From Blumeriella jaapii (Eukaryota > Ascomycota > Leotiomycetes > Helotiales > Drepanopezizaceae): a stretch of DNA of 64,000 nt. Positions 46,042 through 56,463 of this stretch are shown here, one piece after another (the stretch's first letter is position 1; each line of letters begins with the position of its first letter). The notes under the pieces were generated by a model. It ran no database searches. It worked only from the letters and a program-made list of their open reading frames with translations, and was not told the origin of the DNA. The stretch is from positions 1,717,568 to 1,781,567 of the forward strand of contig VWND01000003.1 of assembly GCA_009599575.1 (NCBI GenBank), written 5' to 3'. The position numbers and the translations under genes are program-made.

Positions 46042-47236
46042 ATGCCACGGTTTCTTGACAAGATCGGTATGTCCTGCTGCAAGCGAACGAGCTAATATTC
46101 GACTGATTTCTGATAGCGCAAAAGATCGAAGGCTTCGTGGGCAGTCGTGATGGCGGTCTTATACCAGGTCAAGGCTCAGCACCTCAAATTCCATTCGCAA
46201 GCAAACCCTCAGTCTCCGCAACGCAAAAAGGCACCGTCACGCTCCCCGACCCCGAGACGTTCACAGCCGACAAGGGCAAGAAATGGAAAGCCACGGAGCT
46301 CGGTCCCATCTACTCGAGTTCCATCCCTCGGCTGGGCTGGGACAAGGGCCGCACATCCACCCTCGCCGGCACCACGTTCTGGAACTTCGGCGACGTCCTC
46401 TCGATTGACGGCTTGAAAAACGGCTTCTGCATGGGCGCCGCTTTCTACGCCAGCCCCCACAACATCCTCGAGGTCGACACGAGACACTGCCAGAATGTCG
46501 TCGGCTGGGACTTTGCCAAGCCGCACGAGAGCGACGCGAAGCCTTGCGGCGACACGGAACACTGGGGCATGGACACGTCGAACGTGGCCGAGGTGGAACC
46601 CGGGCTCGGGATCGGGTTCGCGTGGGAGATATGGAGGAACACGACGGGCAAGGAGGTCTACAGAGGCCTGGCCATCTTCAAAGTCCGGCTGGGGCCGGAC
46701 GCGCCTGTCGCCGAGCGATTCGGTCCTCTCGCCACGGGGCCCGACGAGCTGCAGGTTGGCTTGATGACCATCACCAAAGCGGACGGCTACATATACACCT
46801 ACTCGAACGGGGGCATGACGGGCATCGTGGTTGGGCGCGCCAAAGTCGCCGAGGCATTCGATGCCTCCGCATACGAGTTCCTGCGCTGCGAGGGATACTG
46901 GGTCCGAGGCATCCCGAAACACAACGACATCGGCTACGGCATCCAGACCGTCGGCCGGGAGCTCGGCAACATCCACAGCAATGGCCAGGGCAGCATCATG
47001 TTCAACGAGTACCTGAAGAAGTACATGCTGTTCACGTGCATGTTCGGCTGGTCGGCGAATTTCTACCTCAGCGACACGCCGTACGGGCCGTGGAGCGAGC
47101 GCTACACCCTGCTGGAGGCCGAGGGCTACGGGATCAACGTCCACCCTTCTATGAGCGCGGACCACAGCGTGCTGTACGTGTCCAGTGGGACGACGAGAAC
47201 ATCATCACGATGTGGAAGATCGAGCTGGGATATTAG
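46042..47236 (+). CDS. DUF4185-like beta-propeller protein, frame break near the 3' end
   Basis: Exon 1 (46042-46066) encodes MPRFLDKI. Exon 2 starts at 46117 after a 50-nt intron. The protein resembles fungal members of a glycosidase-like five-bladed propeller family (DUF4185), recalled from memory. Visible motifs are LGWDKGRTSTLAGTTFWNFGD, DGLKNGFCMGAAFY, WGMDTSNVAEVEPGLGIGFAW, YIYTYSNGGMTGIVVG, FDASAYEFLRCEGYW, and SDTPYGPWSERYTLL. No signal peptide is evident, so it may act inside the cell. The function is unknown. The reading frame changes at about 47183-47189: VLYVSS is followed in the next frame by WDDENIITMWKIELGY and a TAG at 47234-47236, which is the expected family ending. One missing base there gives 1146 nt (381 residues). 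Read as given, it would end 31 bases further on with an unrelated tail. Confidence 0.65.
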
Positions 47237-47821
47237 ACTTGGTTGCTCGCACGCCGTACCTCCGTAGATAGACTCGTTTCGTTTCGCTGACTTTGCACTC
47301 CACCATACACACCGATGGAGCGAAGACATTTCCCCCGGCCCTAGGCAAGCCTGGATGCACGTAATGCCGTCTTGAACACCCTTCTTCCCTCCCCTCTTCT
47401 CCCGACGCGAACCCTCGCATTCCTCCACCGCAGCGATGCGCGCCTGTGTGCGTCTCTCGTTGCAATGCCTAGGCTATGCGCAAGGAAAGGAACACAAGCT
47501 GTCAGCACATCTGACGCGGTAGAGCGATCTGATATCAGAGCCGTCGGCGTTGCGGACCGTTTGGAGATTTCGACTGAGCACGGGCTGACGGCTCTGCCTC
47601 TCGCTTGACGGGAAGTCGCCTCGCGTCGCTTAAGGTTGTTGTTTGTTGATCTTGGAAGAAAGGAGTAGCTAGCCGAGCACGTAACGTCGACCGACGTACC
47701 CCGCAGCTGAGTTGCGCTCTCGCCGACCTTAAATAGCAAATCCGCTTCACCGGCGCCGACGAACGTTGGGAGTATATCTTTGCATTTCCCCTTCCCCTGT
47801 GATACCGCGCACCCGGCCACC
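47237..47821. other. Intergenic region, promoter of the epoxide hydrolase gene
   Basis: A 585-bp spacer. A CT-rich stretch precedes the ATG, whose context is CCACCATG. No coding sequence is supported; frames here are short and without pattern. Confidence 0.55.
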
Positions 47822-48975
47822 ATGTCTTCCCTCGCTTACTCCAAAGTCCTCATCTCGGGCACGCCGTCCACCCCATCCGAGGTCTCCATCGCCTACACCG
47901 ACAACGCTCCACCGTCGTCACCCAGGGGCACGCTTCTCCTCATCCACGGCTACCCAGAAACCTCGTACCAATTCCGCCACGTGATCCCGCTCTTCGTCTC
48001 GCGCGGGTACCGGGTCGTGGCGCCCGACTATCGCGGCGCCGGCCACTCCTCCCGGCCGCGCGACGGCTACAGCAAGGTCACCGTCGCCCGAGACTTGCAC
48101 ACGCTCCTCACCCACCACCTGGGCATCACGGAGAAGGTGCACGTCGTGGGCCACGACATCGGGGGCATGGTTGCGCACGCCTTCGCGGCGCGCTTCCCGG
48201 AATCGACGCAGAGCGTCGCCTGGGGCGAATGTCCGCTGCCGGGCACGGCACAGTACGACAAGTTCCTCCTGAACGTAAGTCCGGGCCTCCGTTCTCCCCA
48301 TGCCGTCTGTCACGCCGCCGCTGACGAACGCCGTTCCTACAGCCTGGCGTCTGGTGAGTTTTGCGCCAAATCCTGCTCGCATGTGTTGTGTGTGTGTGTG
48401 TGTGTGTGGGTGTGTGTGTCTTCGGGAAAGCCTACGCAGCACAGCACAGCACAGCGCCACTGTCGACCTTGGTCCTCATGTGCCTTGCCTTGCCTTGCCT
48501 TGCCTTGCCTTGTCTTACCTTCCCTGATCTATGTAGGCACTTCCATTTCCACTGGCAGGCCGACCTGCCCGAGGCCCTGACGCAGGGCCACGAAGCGCAG
48601 TACCTCCAGCACTTCTACGCCCGGCTCAGCCACGTGCCGGACGCCATCGGGCCCCTCGACGTCGCGCACTACGCCGCCTTCTTCCGGCAGCCGGGCGCGA
48701 TGCGCGCCGGCTTCGACCTGTACCGCGCCTTTCACCAGGACGCCGAGGACAACCGGGCCTGGCTGCGGAGCCGGGGGAAGGGCACGGTGCCGACCTTGAC
48801 GCTGAATGGCGCCGAGAGCTTCTTGGCCAGCATCGCGGAGAGCCAGGCGCGGGAGATGCATGAGCATGTTGAGGTGGCGACGGTGGAAGGGAGCGGGCAC
48901 TGGTGTGCGGAGGAGAACCCGGGGGCGTTCGTGGAGAGCGTTTGCGCGTTTGTGGAGAAGCATTTGGCCGAGTAG
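47822..48975 (+). CDS. Epoxide hydrolase (alpha/beta hydrolase)
   Basis: Soluble epoxide hydrolases open epoxides to diols through an Asp nucleophile. Exons: 47822-48274, an 11-nt microexon 48343-48353, and 48537-48975. The spliced length is 903 nt (300 residues). The start has a good context (CCACCATG). Motifs: the oxyanion-side HGYP (residues 42-45), the nucleophile elbow GHDIGG with Asp at 112, and the base His in GSGHWCAEENP (about residue 276). YDKFLLN/PGVW/HFHFHWQADLP joins perfectly across the microexon and matches the family's PGVWHF segment. The lid carries YRAFHQDAEDN, typical of this family. The charge-relay acid was not assigned. There is no signal peptide, so it is likely cytosolic or peroxisomal. 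The second intron (48354-48536, 183 nt) is expanded by (GT)n, CACAG and (CCTTG)n repeats. Confidence 0.85.
48388..48516 (+). repeat. (GT)n and (CCTTG)n microsatellites inside an intron
   Basis: A GT run (about 48388-48418), CACAG units (about 48438-48452) and six CCTTG units (about 48482-48515) fill most of intron 2 of the epoxide hydrolase gene. The donor (GTGAGT) and acceptor (TATGTAG) are intact at either side. Confidence 0.8.
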
Positions 48976-50215
48976 CCTTGGTCGGGTCGTGGGAAGGAGA
49001 GGGGCGCGAAATGATGTTGGCGATGAAGTTGGCGTGCTGTTGCCGCATTTGGCTCGCTTTTTCGGGCTACCGAGAAAACGGATCAGGCTCGGTCTTTACT
49101 CGTCTCTCAGCGACGAGAGTCATTTATCTGGCCTGTCAAAGCCAGATATCAAAAGGCTAACTTGTCTGTTTCGTTAGCGCTGTAGTAGTATGATATGCAT
49201 AGCAAGCCGCTGCCAGGCTGCTTTGTGGCCTAGCTGTCTCGAATCCGAATCGGTACATCATCCCCCTTTTTCCAGGCCAGGCCGTGTACTCAGTCTATCA
49301 CGGCTCTCTCCTAACGCCACGCAAGCATTTAATGATTGAACTGACGAATCGGTGACCCCGATTCGTGCCAGCCCTTGCCGCGACATGCACCGAGATCTCG
49401 GTGTACAGAATGTGCTGTATGTATGTACCTTACATCTACCTACAGTACATACCGCACATCTGTAGCGACAGATCAGACCCGCAGCTCTGGCAGTCTCCTC
49501 CAGCGATTCCCGAGCCAAACAAACCCACGCCTGATCTGCTACCCGAACGCATGCTCCGCAGCGGCCTACCTCCAGGAGTACCAGAGCGCTCTTCAACCCG
49601 CACAGCTGCATCTGATCTCCAAGTCCCCACACCCATCCATCTCCGAGCCCATCATCCACCACCCACCCATCCATCCATCCACCGCCAGGGACCGCAGCAC
49701 CACGAGTGCATTCCGCCAGGGCGGGCATCTCTGTGTTGAGTCCCACCATGGAGTCCCAAGTGTAGCACGTACATGCAACCTCTCTCTCCACACACACATA
49801 CACACACATACACATACCGTGCCGTACAGACAGGCAGCTGAATGAACATGCAGTACTGTACTGTACAGTACCGTAGAAATGTAGACATCGACCTCGCTTA
49901 ATTAATGCCTTTCTCTCACACTCTCCCACTCTCTCACACACACGCCCAACACGCAACCCGCAAAAAAAGTGAACAATCCCATCTCTGACGACCTCAAGCT
50001 CAAGCTCAAGTTCAAGCCCAAGTTCAAGTTCAAGTTTGAAAGAGAAAGGAGCTTCTTCATCCCTCATCCCCAGTCCTCGTTGCGATTGATTCGACCGGTA
50101 GTGAGTGATTCTCCGACACAGCTCGGCAGGCTAAACCCCGGCACATCCCAGCCCCCCAATTTCGCGCAGCCTTGATATATGGAAAGTTATGGTTCCACGT
50201 CATCAAATAGAAAAA
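48976..50215. other. Intergenic region, no protein gene supported
   Basis: This stretch contains CATCCATC/CCACC repeats (about 49640-49682), CACACATA repeats (about 49790-49817), a GTACTGTACTGTACAGTACC array (about 49852-49873), and a CTCAAG/TTCAAG hexamer array (about 49993-50035). Long frames on the minus strand cross these repeats and are not supported. Confidence 0.55.
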
Positions 50216-50321
50216 GGCACTTTGGCGGAGTGGTTAACGCGATGGCCTGCTATCTCCCATTCGGGGCGAAGCAGCGTAGCCATTTCCCTCGGGAGCGTGT
50301 GTTCGAATCACACAGGTGTCG
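50216..50321 (+). tRNA. tRNA-Ser (anticodon GCT) with a 25-nt intron
   Basis: The acceptor arm GGCACTT (50216-50222) pairs with AGGTGTC (50314-50320), followed by discriminator G. The D arm is GCGGAGTGGTTAACGC. The anticodon stem ATGGC pairs with GCCAT, and the loop reads CTGCTA plus A after intron removal, giving anticodon GCT (Ser, codons AGC/AGT). The intron is 50253-50277, one base 3' of the anticodon, the canonical nuclear position. It contains AGCAG, which can pair with the anticodon, as usual. The long variable arm (TCCC...GGGA) is diagnostic of tRNA-Ser. The T arm is GTGTG-TTCGAAT-CACAC. Confidence 0.92.
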
Positions 50322-50394
50322 GATCATCATATTTTTGCTGATTTAACTCCTCCCACTTGCTCCGAGTCTTATCATCCATCCTTTTACTGTTTTT

Positions 50395-50425
<31 letters not shown>

Positions 50426-51086
50426 CAACTTTTTCTTTCTTTCTGTCTTACCCTGAAGAAATGACCAAATGTGCTGCTTGCTACATGTGGTGTTCCTACC
50501 CAACCAACTCCACACTTGATCCACCAGCCGACGATGCTGTCATGTCCAGTCCCTCACGATTCGTGATCGTTTCTTCCTAAATTTCAATTCCAACATCTCT
50601 TCTCGCCTGGTCCTTTCCCATTACAGGCTGTCACTCAGACACGACAGGAAACAATTCGTTCTCATTAATTTTAATTTAATTTGTTTTCGTGACGCTCAAG
50701 TACACCACACACACATACGCACACATAGTTACATGCAATGCAACCAAACTCACAGACAGTAAGGAGAAAAAGACGAGCGGATACCTATCACAGGTAGGAT
50801 ATCGCCAGCCAAAGAAAGTAGAGGTTAGTAAGGTAGCCAGCCAGTAGCCAGCCAGCCGCCGCCTCGCATTTTCAACCCAACCATCCCATCCGTCCCATCT
50901 CACTCCAACACAAGCCCTTGCTCGTAAACGCCCTGATTAAACCCCTTCCTTCTCGAGAAAAAAAATGGGAAAAGGTGCCCGTGTCAAGTATCGTCATGCA
51001 CACGTTATTCTAATCGCAATCGTGCGCTCCAGCGCCCTGCTTGCAGATCTCAATCTCAGATAATAGTCATCATCATCACGCACATA
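50322..51086. other. Intergenic region and 3' flank of the HDEL repeat-protein gene
   Basis: A T-rich start (including 50396-50425) is followed by sequence without a recognisable gene, then the 3' untranslated region of the leftward gene. Nothing else was seen. Confidence 0.55.
50332..50336 (+). terminator. RNA polymerase III terminator
   Basis: TTTTT lies 11 bases after the tRNA end, the usual Pol III stop. A longer run of about 30 T follows at 50396-50425 and may be a back-up or a simple homopolymer. Confidence 0.7.
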
Positions 51087-54000
51087 TCACAATTCGTCAT
51101 GCGTCGCAGCGCTGTTGAGCGCGCTGCTGACGCTGCTCGCAAAGCCCTCAACGCCTTCACTCGCCTGCCTCACCGCTTCCGCAGCGCCCTCGCCGGCCTG
51201 GCTCGCAAGCTCCGCAAGCTTGACGCGGGCAGATTCCACGGCAGCCGTCAAACGGTTCTGTGCACTCTCGACAGCGTCTTTCTCGGGCCCATAGATGGCA
51301 GAGCTGGCTGCGTCGGTGGCAGAGGCGTATGCCGAAGCCGCGGCGTTGGTCAAGCTCTCGTAGACGCCGGGCTGGGTGCCATAGATAGCGGAGCTGGCTG
51401 CGTCGGTGGCAGAGGCATATGCCGAAGCCGCGGCGTTGTTCAAGCTCTCGTAGGCGCCGGGTTGGGTGCCATAGATAGCGGAGCTGGCTGCGTCGGTGGC
51501 AGAGGCGTATGCCGAAGCCGCGGCGTTGGTCAAGCTCTCGTAGGCGCCGGGTTGGGTGCCATAGATGGCGGAACTGGCTGCGTCGGTGGCAGATGCGTAG
51601 GCTTTGGCTGCGGCGTTGGTGGCACCTTCATAGGCGCCGGGTTGGGTGCCATAGATAGCGGAGCTGGCTGCGTCTGTAGCAGATGCGTAGGCTTCGGCTG
51701 CAGCGTTGGTGGCACCTTCATAGGCGCCGGGTTGAGTGCCATAGATGGCGGAACTGGCTGCGTCTGTAGCAGATGCGTAGGCTTCGGCTGCAGCGTTGGT
51801 GGCTCCTTCGTAGGTCCCAGTCTGTGTGCCGTAGATGGCATCAAGGATTGCTTGTTGGGCGGAGGCCGCGGCATCAGAGATGGATGCTTGAGCGGCTTCA
51901 ACGTAGCCAGTGCTGGTGCCGTAAACCTTCTGTGCAGGTTCAGTCAGAAACTGCATCTTGACAGAGAATAGAATATGTCCTGGAGCGCGATGGGACAGCT
52001 GAAGGACAAAAATCGCTTGCTTACCTCAGAGACTACGCTTTGCGCGGCGCTGTAGGCGGATGCGGCACTGGACGTGGCTTCCTCATACTTGCCCTTGCTG
52101 GGGCCGTAAATTTGGACACTGGCAGCCTCGACAGCTGCATTCACTCGTAAGAATGCAGAGTCCAAGATAGACTCGAGAGCCGGTGGTGGCGTGAAAACAG
52201 AGCCGACAACTGCAGTGGCAGACGCGTACACATCGCTGGCGTATGATGATGCAGATGACGCGACCTGGGCGGCATCGGTGTAGTAGGCAGAGCTCAAACG
52301 ACTGTAGACACTCGCAGTAAAGTCAGGCTCTTTACCAACAACAAGCTCCCCGATGAGCGATTGTACGGCGCTGTATTGTGACAGAGCTCCATCCGTAGCC
52401 TGAGCAGCATACTCTTTGACTTCGGACAGAACTCCTCGGGTGATGAAGTATGGTGTTGGGGCCCCATAGATTTGGGCGCTGGCTTTCGTGATGAGGGCCT
52501 CCCAGTTCTCACTCGCGGCCGATGCGACCGAAGCAGTCCACGGCGTCTCGGTGCCATAAATTGCGGATGACGCAGCGGAAGAACCATCTACAGCCCACCG
52601 AGAGTCAGCAAATGTTCTAGAGCGTCTAGATAAAATCATGATTCGGGTATCACGGAATTCAGCATCACATACATTCTACCTTTTCAGATGCCACCGAATT
52701 GATCGATGCGAAGGACTTGGAAGCCTCGCTCATAGCGGCAGAATATTGTGCGGATGCTTTAGACAGGAGAGCAACCGTAGGAACGGCATCCTTGGCGTCC
52801 TTTCCGACGCTGGCAATTGAAGCGAGAAGTCCTTGGAAATTAGAAGAAGCGGCATCCGTAGCAGCTTCGTAGTGTCCCAAGGCGGTGTTTATTGCAGCTT
52901 GGAGTTGGTGGGTAGGAGTGCCAACGATTTTCTTTAGACCGCATGAAGTCAGCATCTATCTACAACATCAAATGACTCGATGGTTTGTGAAACATTGAAA
53001 AACCTACCTCGCTGGCACCAGAATAGATACTCTCATAAATCGGGGTTTTTCTAGGCATTACTGCCGCAGAAGCTGAGTCCACAAAGTCTGAGTATCTAGC
53101 ATAAGCCATGCCGAGACCAGCATAATACTGATGTTGTATTTGTCCAAGGAGATTCTGCTTAGCCGGTGCTGGTGTCTGGACAGCAGCAACATAGGCTTTC
53201 CCATCTGCATATTGAGATGACGCGGCACTGACACCCTGAGAAAGCCTCGCTTGGGCTATTGCCGAGATGGATGATAAAACAGATTGGTACGCAGGTGTTG
53301 GCGCTCCGTAAACGGCAGTCGAGCCAGCTGAAAGAGAAGCTCGCAGGCGGGAGTCAATTGATTTCATGTTATCCGAATAGGCGGATTTGATAGACGCAAG
53401 CATTGCTTCTGTATGGGGATCAGCAACGTTCTGAAAAGCTCCGGGAGACGTGATGCGTACCATGCACGGGCTTCGGCTCTCCAGAGACCTGAGCCAAAAC
53501 GAGACTCCGAGCAGCGTTGTATTTCTGATTAGCGCCTGATATCGCTGCATTGTAGGCATTTACGGCTTGAGCAGCAATTGTATCGGCAGTAGGCTTTGGG
53601 CTTCTGTAGATAATGGCACTTGCACTAAGTTACGTGTCAGGTGTGATTCAAAGAGGATGTCCCGTTTGGGGCGACTTACGCAGCAACGGCATCGTCGTAA
53701 CGACTAGCGACAACACTTGAAATGCTCTGGCCGGCACCTTGCTCGGTCCCATAGAGGGCCACACTGGCAGCAGATAGGGCGCTGGCGTACTTTTCTGCAG
53801 CTATCTTGGTGACTGGGGGGGTAGTTGTGGTCGTGGGCAGCAGCGCCTGGCTCACAGCCTTCTTGATGTCAGCATATCTATCTCCTGCCTGACTGGCCAT
53901 GCTCTGGATCTTTTCCCTGCTGGAGAATAGTCAGCTCACACATTAGCAGAACCAGAAAGGGGGTCAGATTCACTTACAAAGTAGCATTGTCTGTATCAAG

Positions 54001-56463
54001 TTCGTCACCATCTATGTTGACAAAATTGACCTCATCAGGATCAAGATATTCGCCATCAACATTGGGATAGTCGTCATCTGTATCAACATAGTCTTCAAAA
54101 ATGATCTGTCTGACTTCCACTTCCTCTGCCATCGCCCCTCCCCAAACTTTCTTGGGCGCGGTACTAGAAGCGGGAGAAGTTGATAACGAGCTTGCAACCG
54201 ACGAGGTAGCTGAGCTAATGGAGCTAGAGCCCTCCGGAGCCCCCTTGTACGCAATTTTGATGGCAGAGTCCGAAGCGACAGAGGCGGCCGCTTTGACGTT
54301 TTCAATCGCTTGCTGTGCAATTCCAGGCTCTTTACCAACGACGGAAGAAGAGGCTTGGGCAGAGAGGCTGCTAGCACTAGCACTGGCAACAGAAGCTGCC
54401 GACTCGAGTGTACCCGGAGACGGAGGAGCCAGGTCTTCCTTGAGGTCACCAGCTTTTTCGGCGACTTTTTGGACAACTACTTTGACAGGGGCCGGCATGT
54501 GTTTCGTGCTGAAGTCATCACTTGAGTCCGAAGCAGAGATCTTCCAGCGTCCAGTCTCCTTGAGGCGGGCCAACTCTGTCGCTGCCTCTCCGGCAATTTC
54601 CATGGCCTTGTCCGAGACATCCTCAGCAGCAGCGTGTGCCTTTCCAGGACCTAGTATAAGATTAGCATGTAACCTCAGTTAACAAACCAAGACATGAGGG
54701 ATTGAGTCTTTTAGGCTCAGAGAGGGGGGGGGGGGTGCGGGGGAGGGGGTGCGTGAACCTACCTGCGTGGCCTGTTGCGACCTTTTCGACATCGCCGCGC
54801 CACGCGTCAAACTGAGTCTTCAGCTTATGGTACTTGGTCCAGTCCTTGTGGGTGATGCCATCGGTCCAAGCCCATCGCATGCCTATCTCTTGGAGGCCAA
54901 GATCTCTGATGTGGTCAAGAATCTCAAAGGTATCCTGGGCTGCCAAGGCGACTAGCTCATTGAGCTCTCGGTCGTAGTTTTGTTTCCAGCTTCTAACAGC
55001 CTGAGCCTTTTCCTTGATCGCGATGCCCGCCTTGCGCACAGCAGTATTAAGTTCGTCCTCGGACTCCTCGGCGTCCTTAGAGCTGCTCACAATAGACACG
55101 ATGCGGCTCTTCAGGTTCTTGGTGCTGGAAGCGATCGTCTCTTCTAGTTGAACGATCAATGCTGCACCCACTCCTTTCGCTTGACTATCGATCATTCGGT
55201 CGCTAAGCTCGGTTATTCTCTCTTCCAGATCCTCGGACCCTTCCTCAGCGGCCTTGGCGAACTTCTCTTGCCATTCCTTAAGATCGTTGGTCACGATATT
55301 TTGGGCCTTCTCACGGAAATCCTGTTTGGATGGTGGAGAGGTAACGGGAGCTTCCGCCGGTGAGTCCGCGGTGTCGGACGAGCTGGGCTCTAAAGAAGGA
55401 GCTGCATGTACCGAGGACACCGATGAAGAAATGGAAGACAAACTCGCGGAGACGACAGATGCAGAAGAAGAGTTATCGATGTCCTCGACGACTGCCTTTA
55501 ACTTTTTCCCGTCACGATACCTGCCCAAACGCTCGCCAATGCGTAATAACTGAGGTTCAACATTCTCTCCATACAGGATGCGAATCTGTGGCCAGACTCT
55601 GCGCTCCAAGAAGACTGCACCGGTTGACCATGCCCATTTCGAGTATGGTAGGACGGTGTTGACGGTGAAATGGCTTGCGAAACCGTAGCCCTGAACCACA
55701 TATGGCTGTGCAGCAGTGTAGGTTGGGAGAACGTGTCCGTAGTATGTTTGCAGAGCACTGGTCTTCGCGATCTCGAAGTATGGGCTCGTGGCTCTCGCAG
55801 CAGCATCGATGTGTGGAGCCAGCGTCTGGTCATACTTCTTCTTCAACACAGCCTGGTACTTGCGAACCTGTGGCTGCAGCTTCTTCTCCCATTGAGCCTG
55901 TTGGAATGCTTGCGCCTGTGCCAAACGGGGCGCACCGTACTTCTTGCTCAAAGCAGTTGCAGGGGAGATGACCCTCTTGTCCAGTGTGTGGTAATATGGC
56001 CGAGCAGCATCCACGAAGGGAGCTGCATAGGTACTATAGTATGGTTCGACATGGGGCGCGACCACCGCGCTTAGCCTGAAGTAGGGTTTACAGATCTTGG
56101 GGGAGGAGTCGGTGAGGAGGTCGGCTGTCGAAGGGCATCGCAGCAAGATTGTGATAATCGAGTACCATGTGAGGATTCTATCAATGCGTTAGGACCCACG
56201 GTGGTTGCCAGTAAGGGCAAGTATTACCTCGAGAGTATGCTGACGAGACGGAACCTCTGGATCTTGGATGGCGCTTTCTTCGATCTGGCGACAGGTTTTG
56301 TGTGCCCATTCATGCCTTTCTGGCCAGCAGCCGATTTCGCGAGCCCATTCACGCCGTTCCGACCGTTCATGCCATTCATACCGTTCATGCCGTTCATGCC
56401 CTTCGTGCCACTCATTCCCTTCTGGCCAGGCTTGACCGCGTGTCCATTGGTGTCGGCCGCCAT
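51087..56463 (-). CDS. Ala-rich repeat protein with N-terminal membrane anchor and C-terminal HDEL
   Basis: Nine exons: 56228-56463, 54763-56177, 53978-54650, 53680-53916, 53461-53624, 53008-53408, 52673-52931, 52025-52587 and 51087-51956. All introns are GT-AG (50-112 nt), all phases agree, and the length is 4818 nt (1605 residues). The N-terminus is basic and carries GMN repeats (residues 21-34). A hydrophobic segment (about 74-92, RLVSILSRILTWYSIITIL) looks like a signal anchor. It is followed by a Tyr/Pro-rich region (VAPHVEPYYSTYAAPFVDAA...) and coiled-coil-like stretches (about 300-480). The C-terminal half is Ala/Ser-rich, with many copies of a (I/V)YG(T/A)...Y motif, including six tandem 30-residue units. 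The last residues are THDEL before TGA: an ER-retrieval signal. Family members are, as I recall, annotated 'hoxa13'; no DNA-binding domain is visible here. Predicted ER-lumenal, type II or cleaved. Function unknown. Confidence 0.8.
51291..51830 (-). repeat. Six tandem 90-bp units in the HDEL protein gene
   Basis: The ATAGAT (or GTAGAT) hexamer on the + strand recurs at 51291, 51381, 51471, 51561, 51651, 51741 and 51831, exactly 90 bp apart. Each unit encodes 30 residues beginning IYGTQPGAYE and ending YASATDAASSA. Units differ mainly in one short block (SLTNAAAS, SLNNAAAS, GATNAAAE, GATNAAAK). Confidence 0.92.

Noticed and set aside
51099..51971. Plus-strand frame of 290 codons with Gly/Cys/Arg repeats
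   Set aside because: It is the antisense of the 90-bp tandem units in the HDEL-protein gene, whose nine-exon model is consistent throughout.
53431..53460. A 30-nt intron in the HDEL-protein gene (GTACGC...TTTCAG)
   Set aside because: Too short and out of frame. Extending to the next acceptor gives a 52-nt intron (53409-53460) that keeps the frame and the motif KPVH/EAM.
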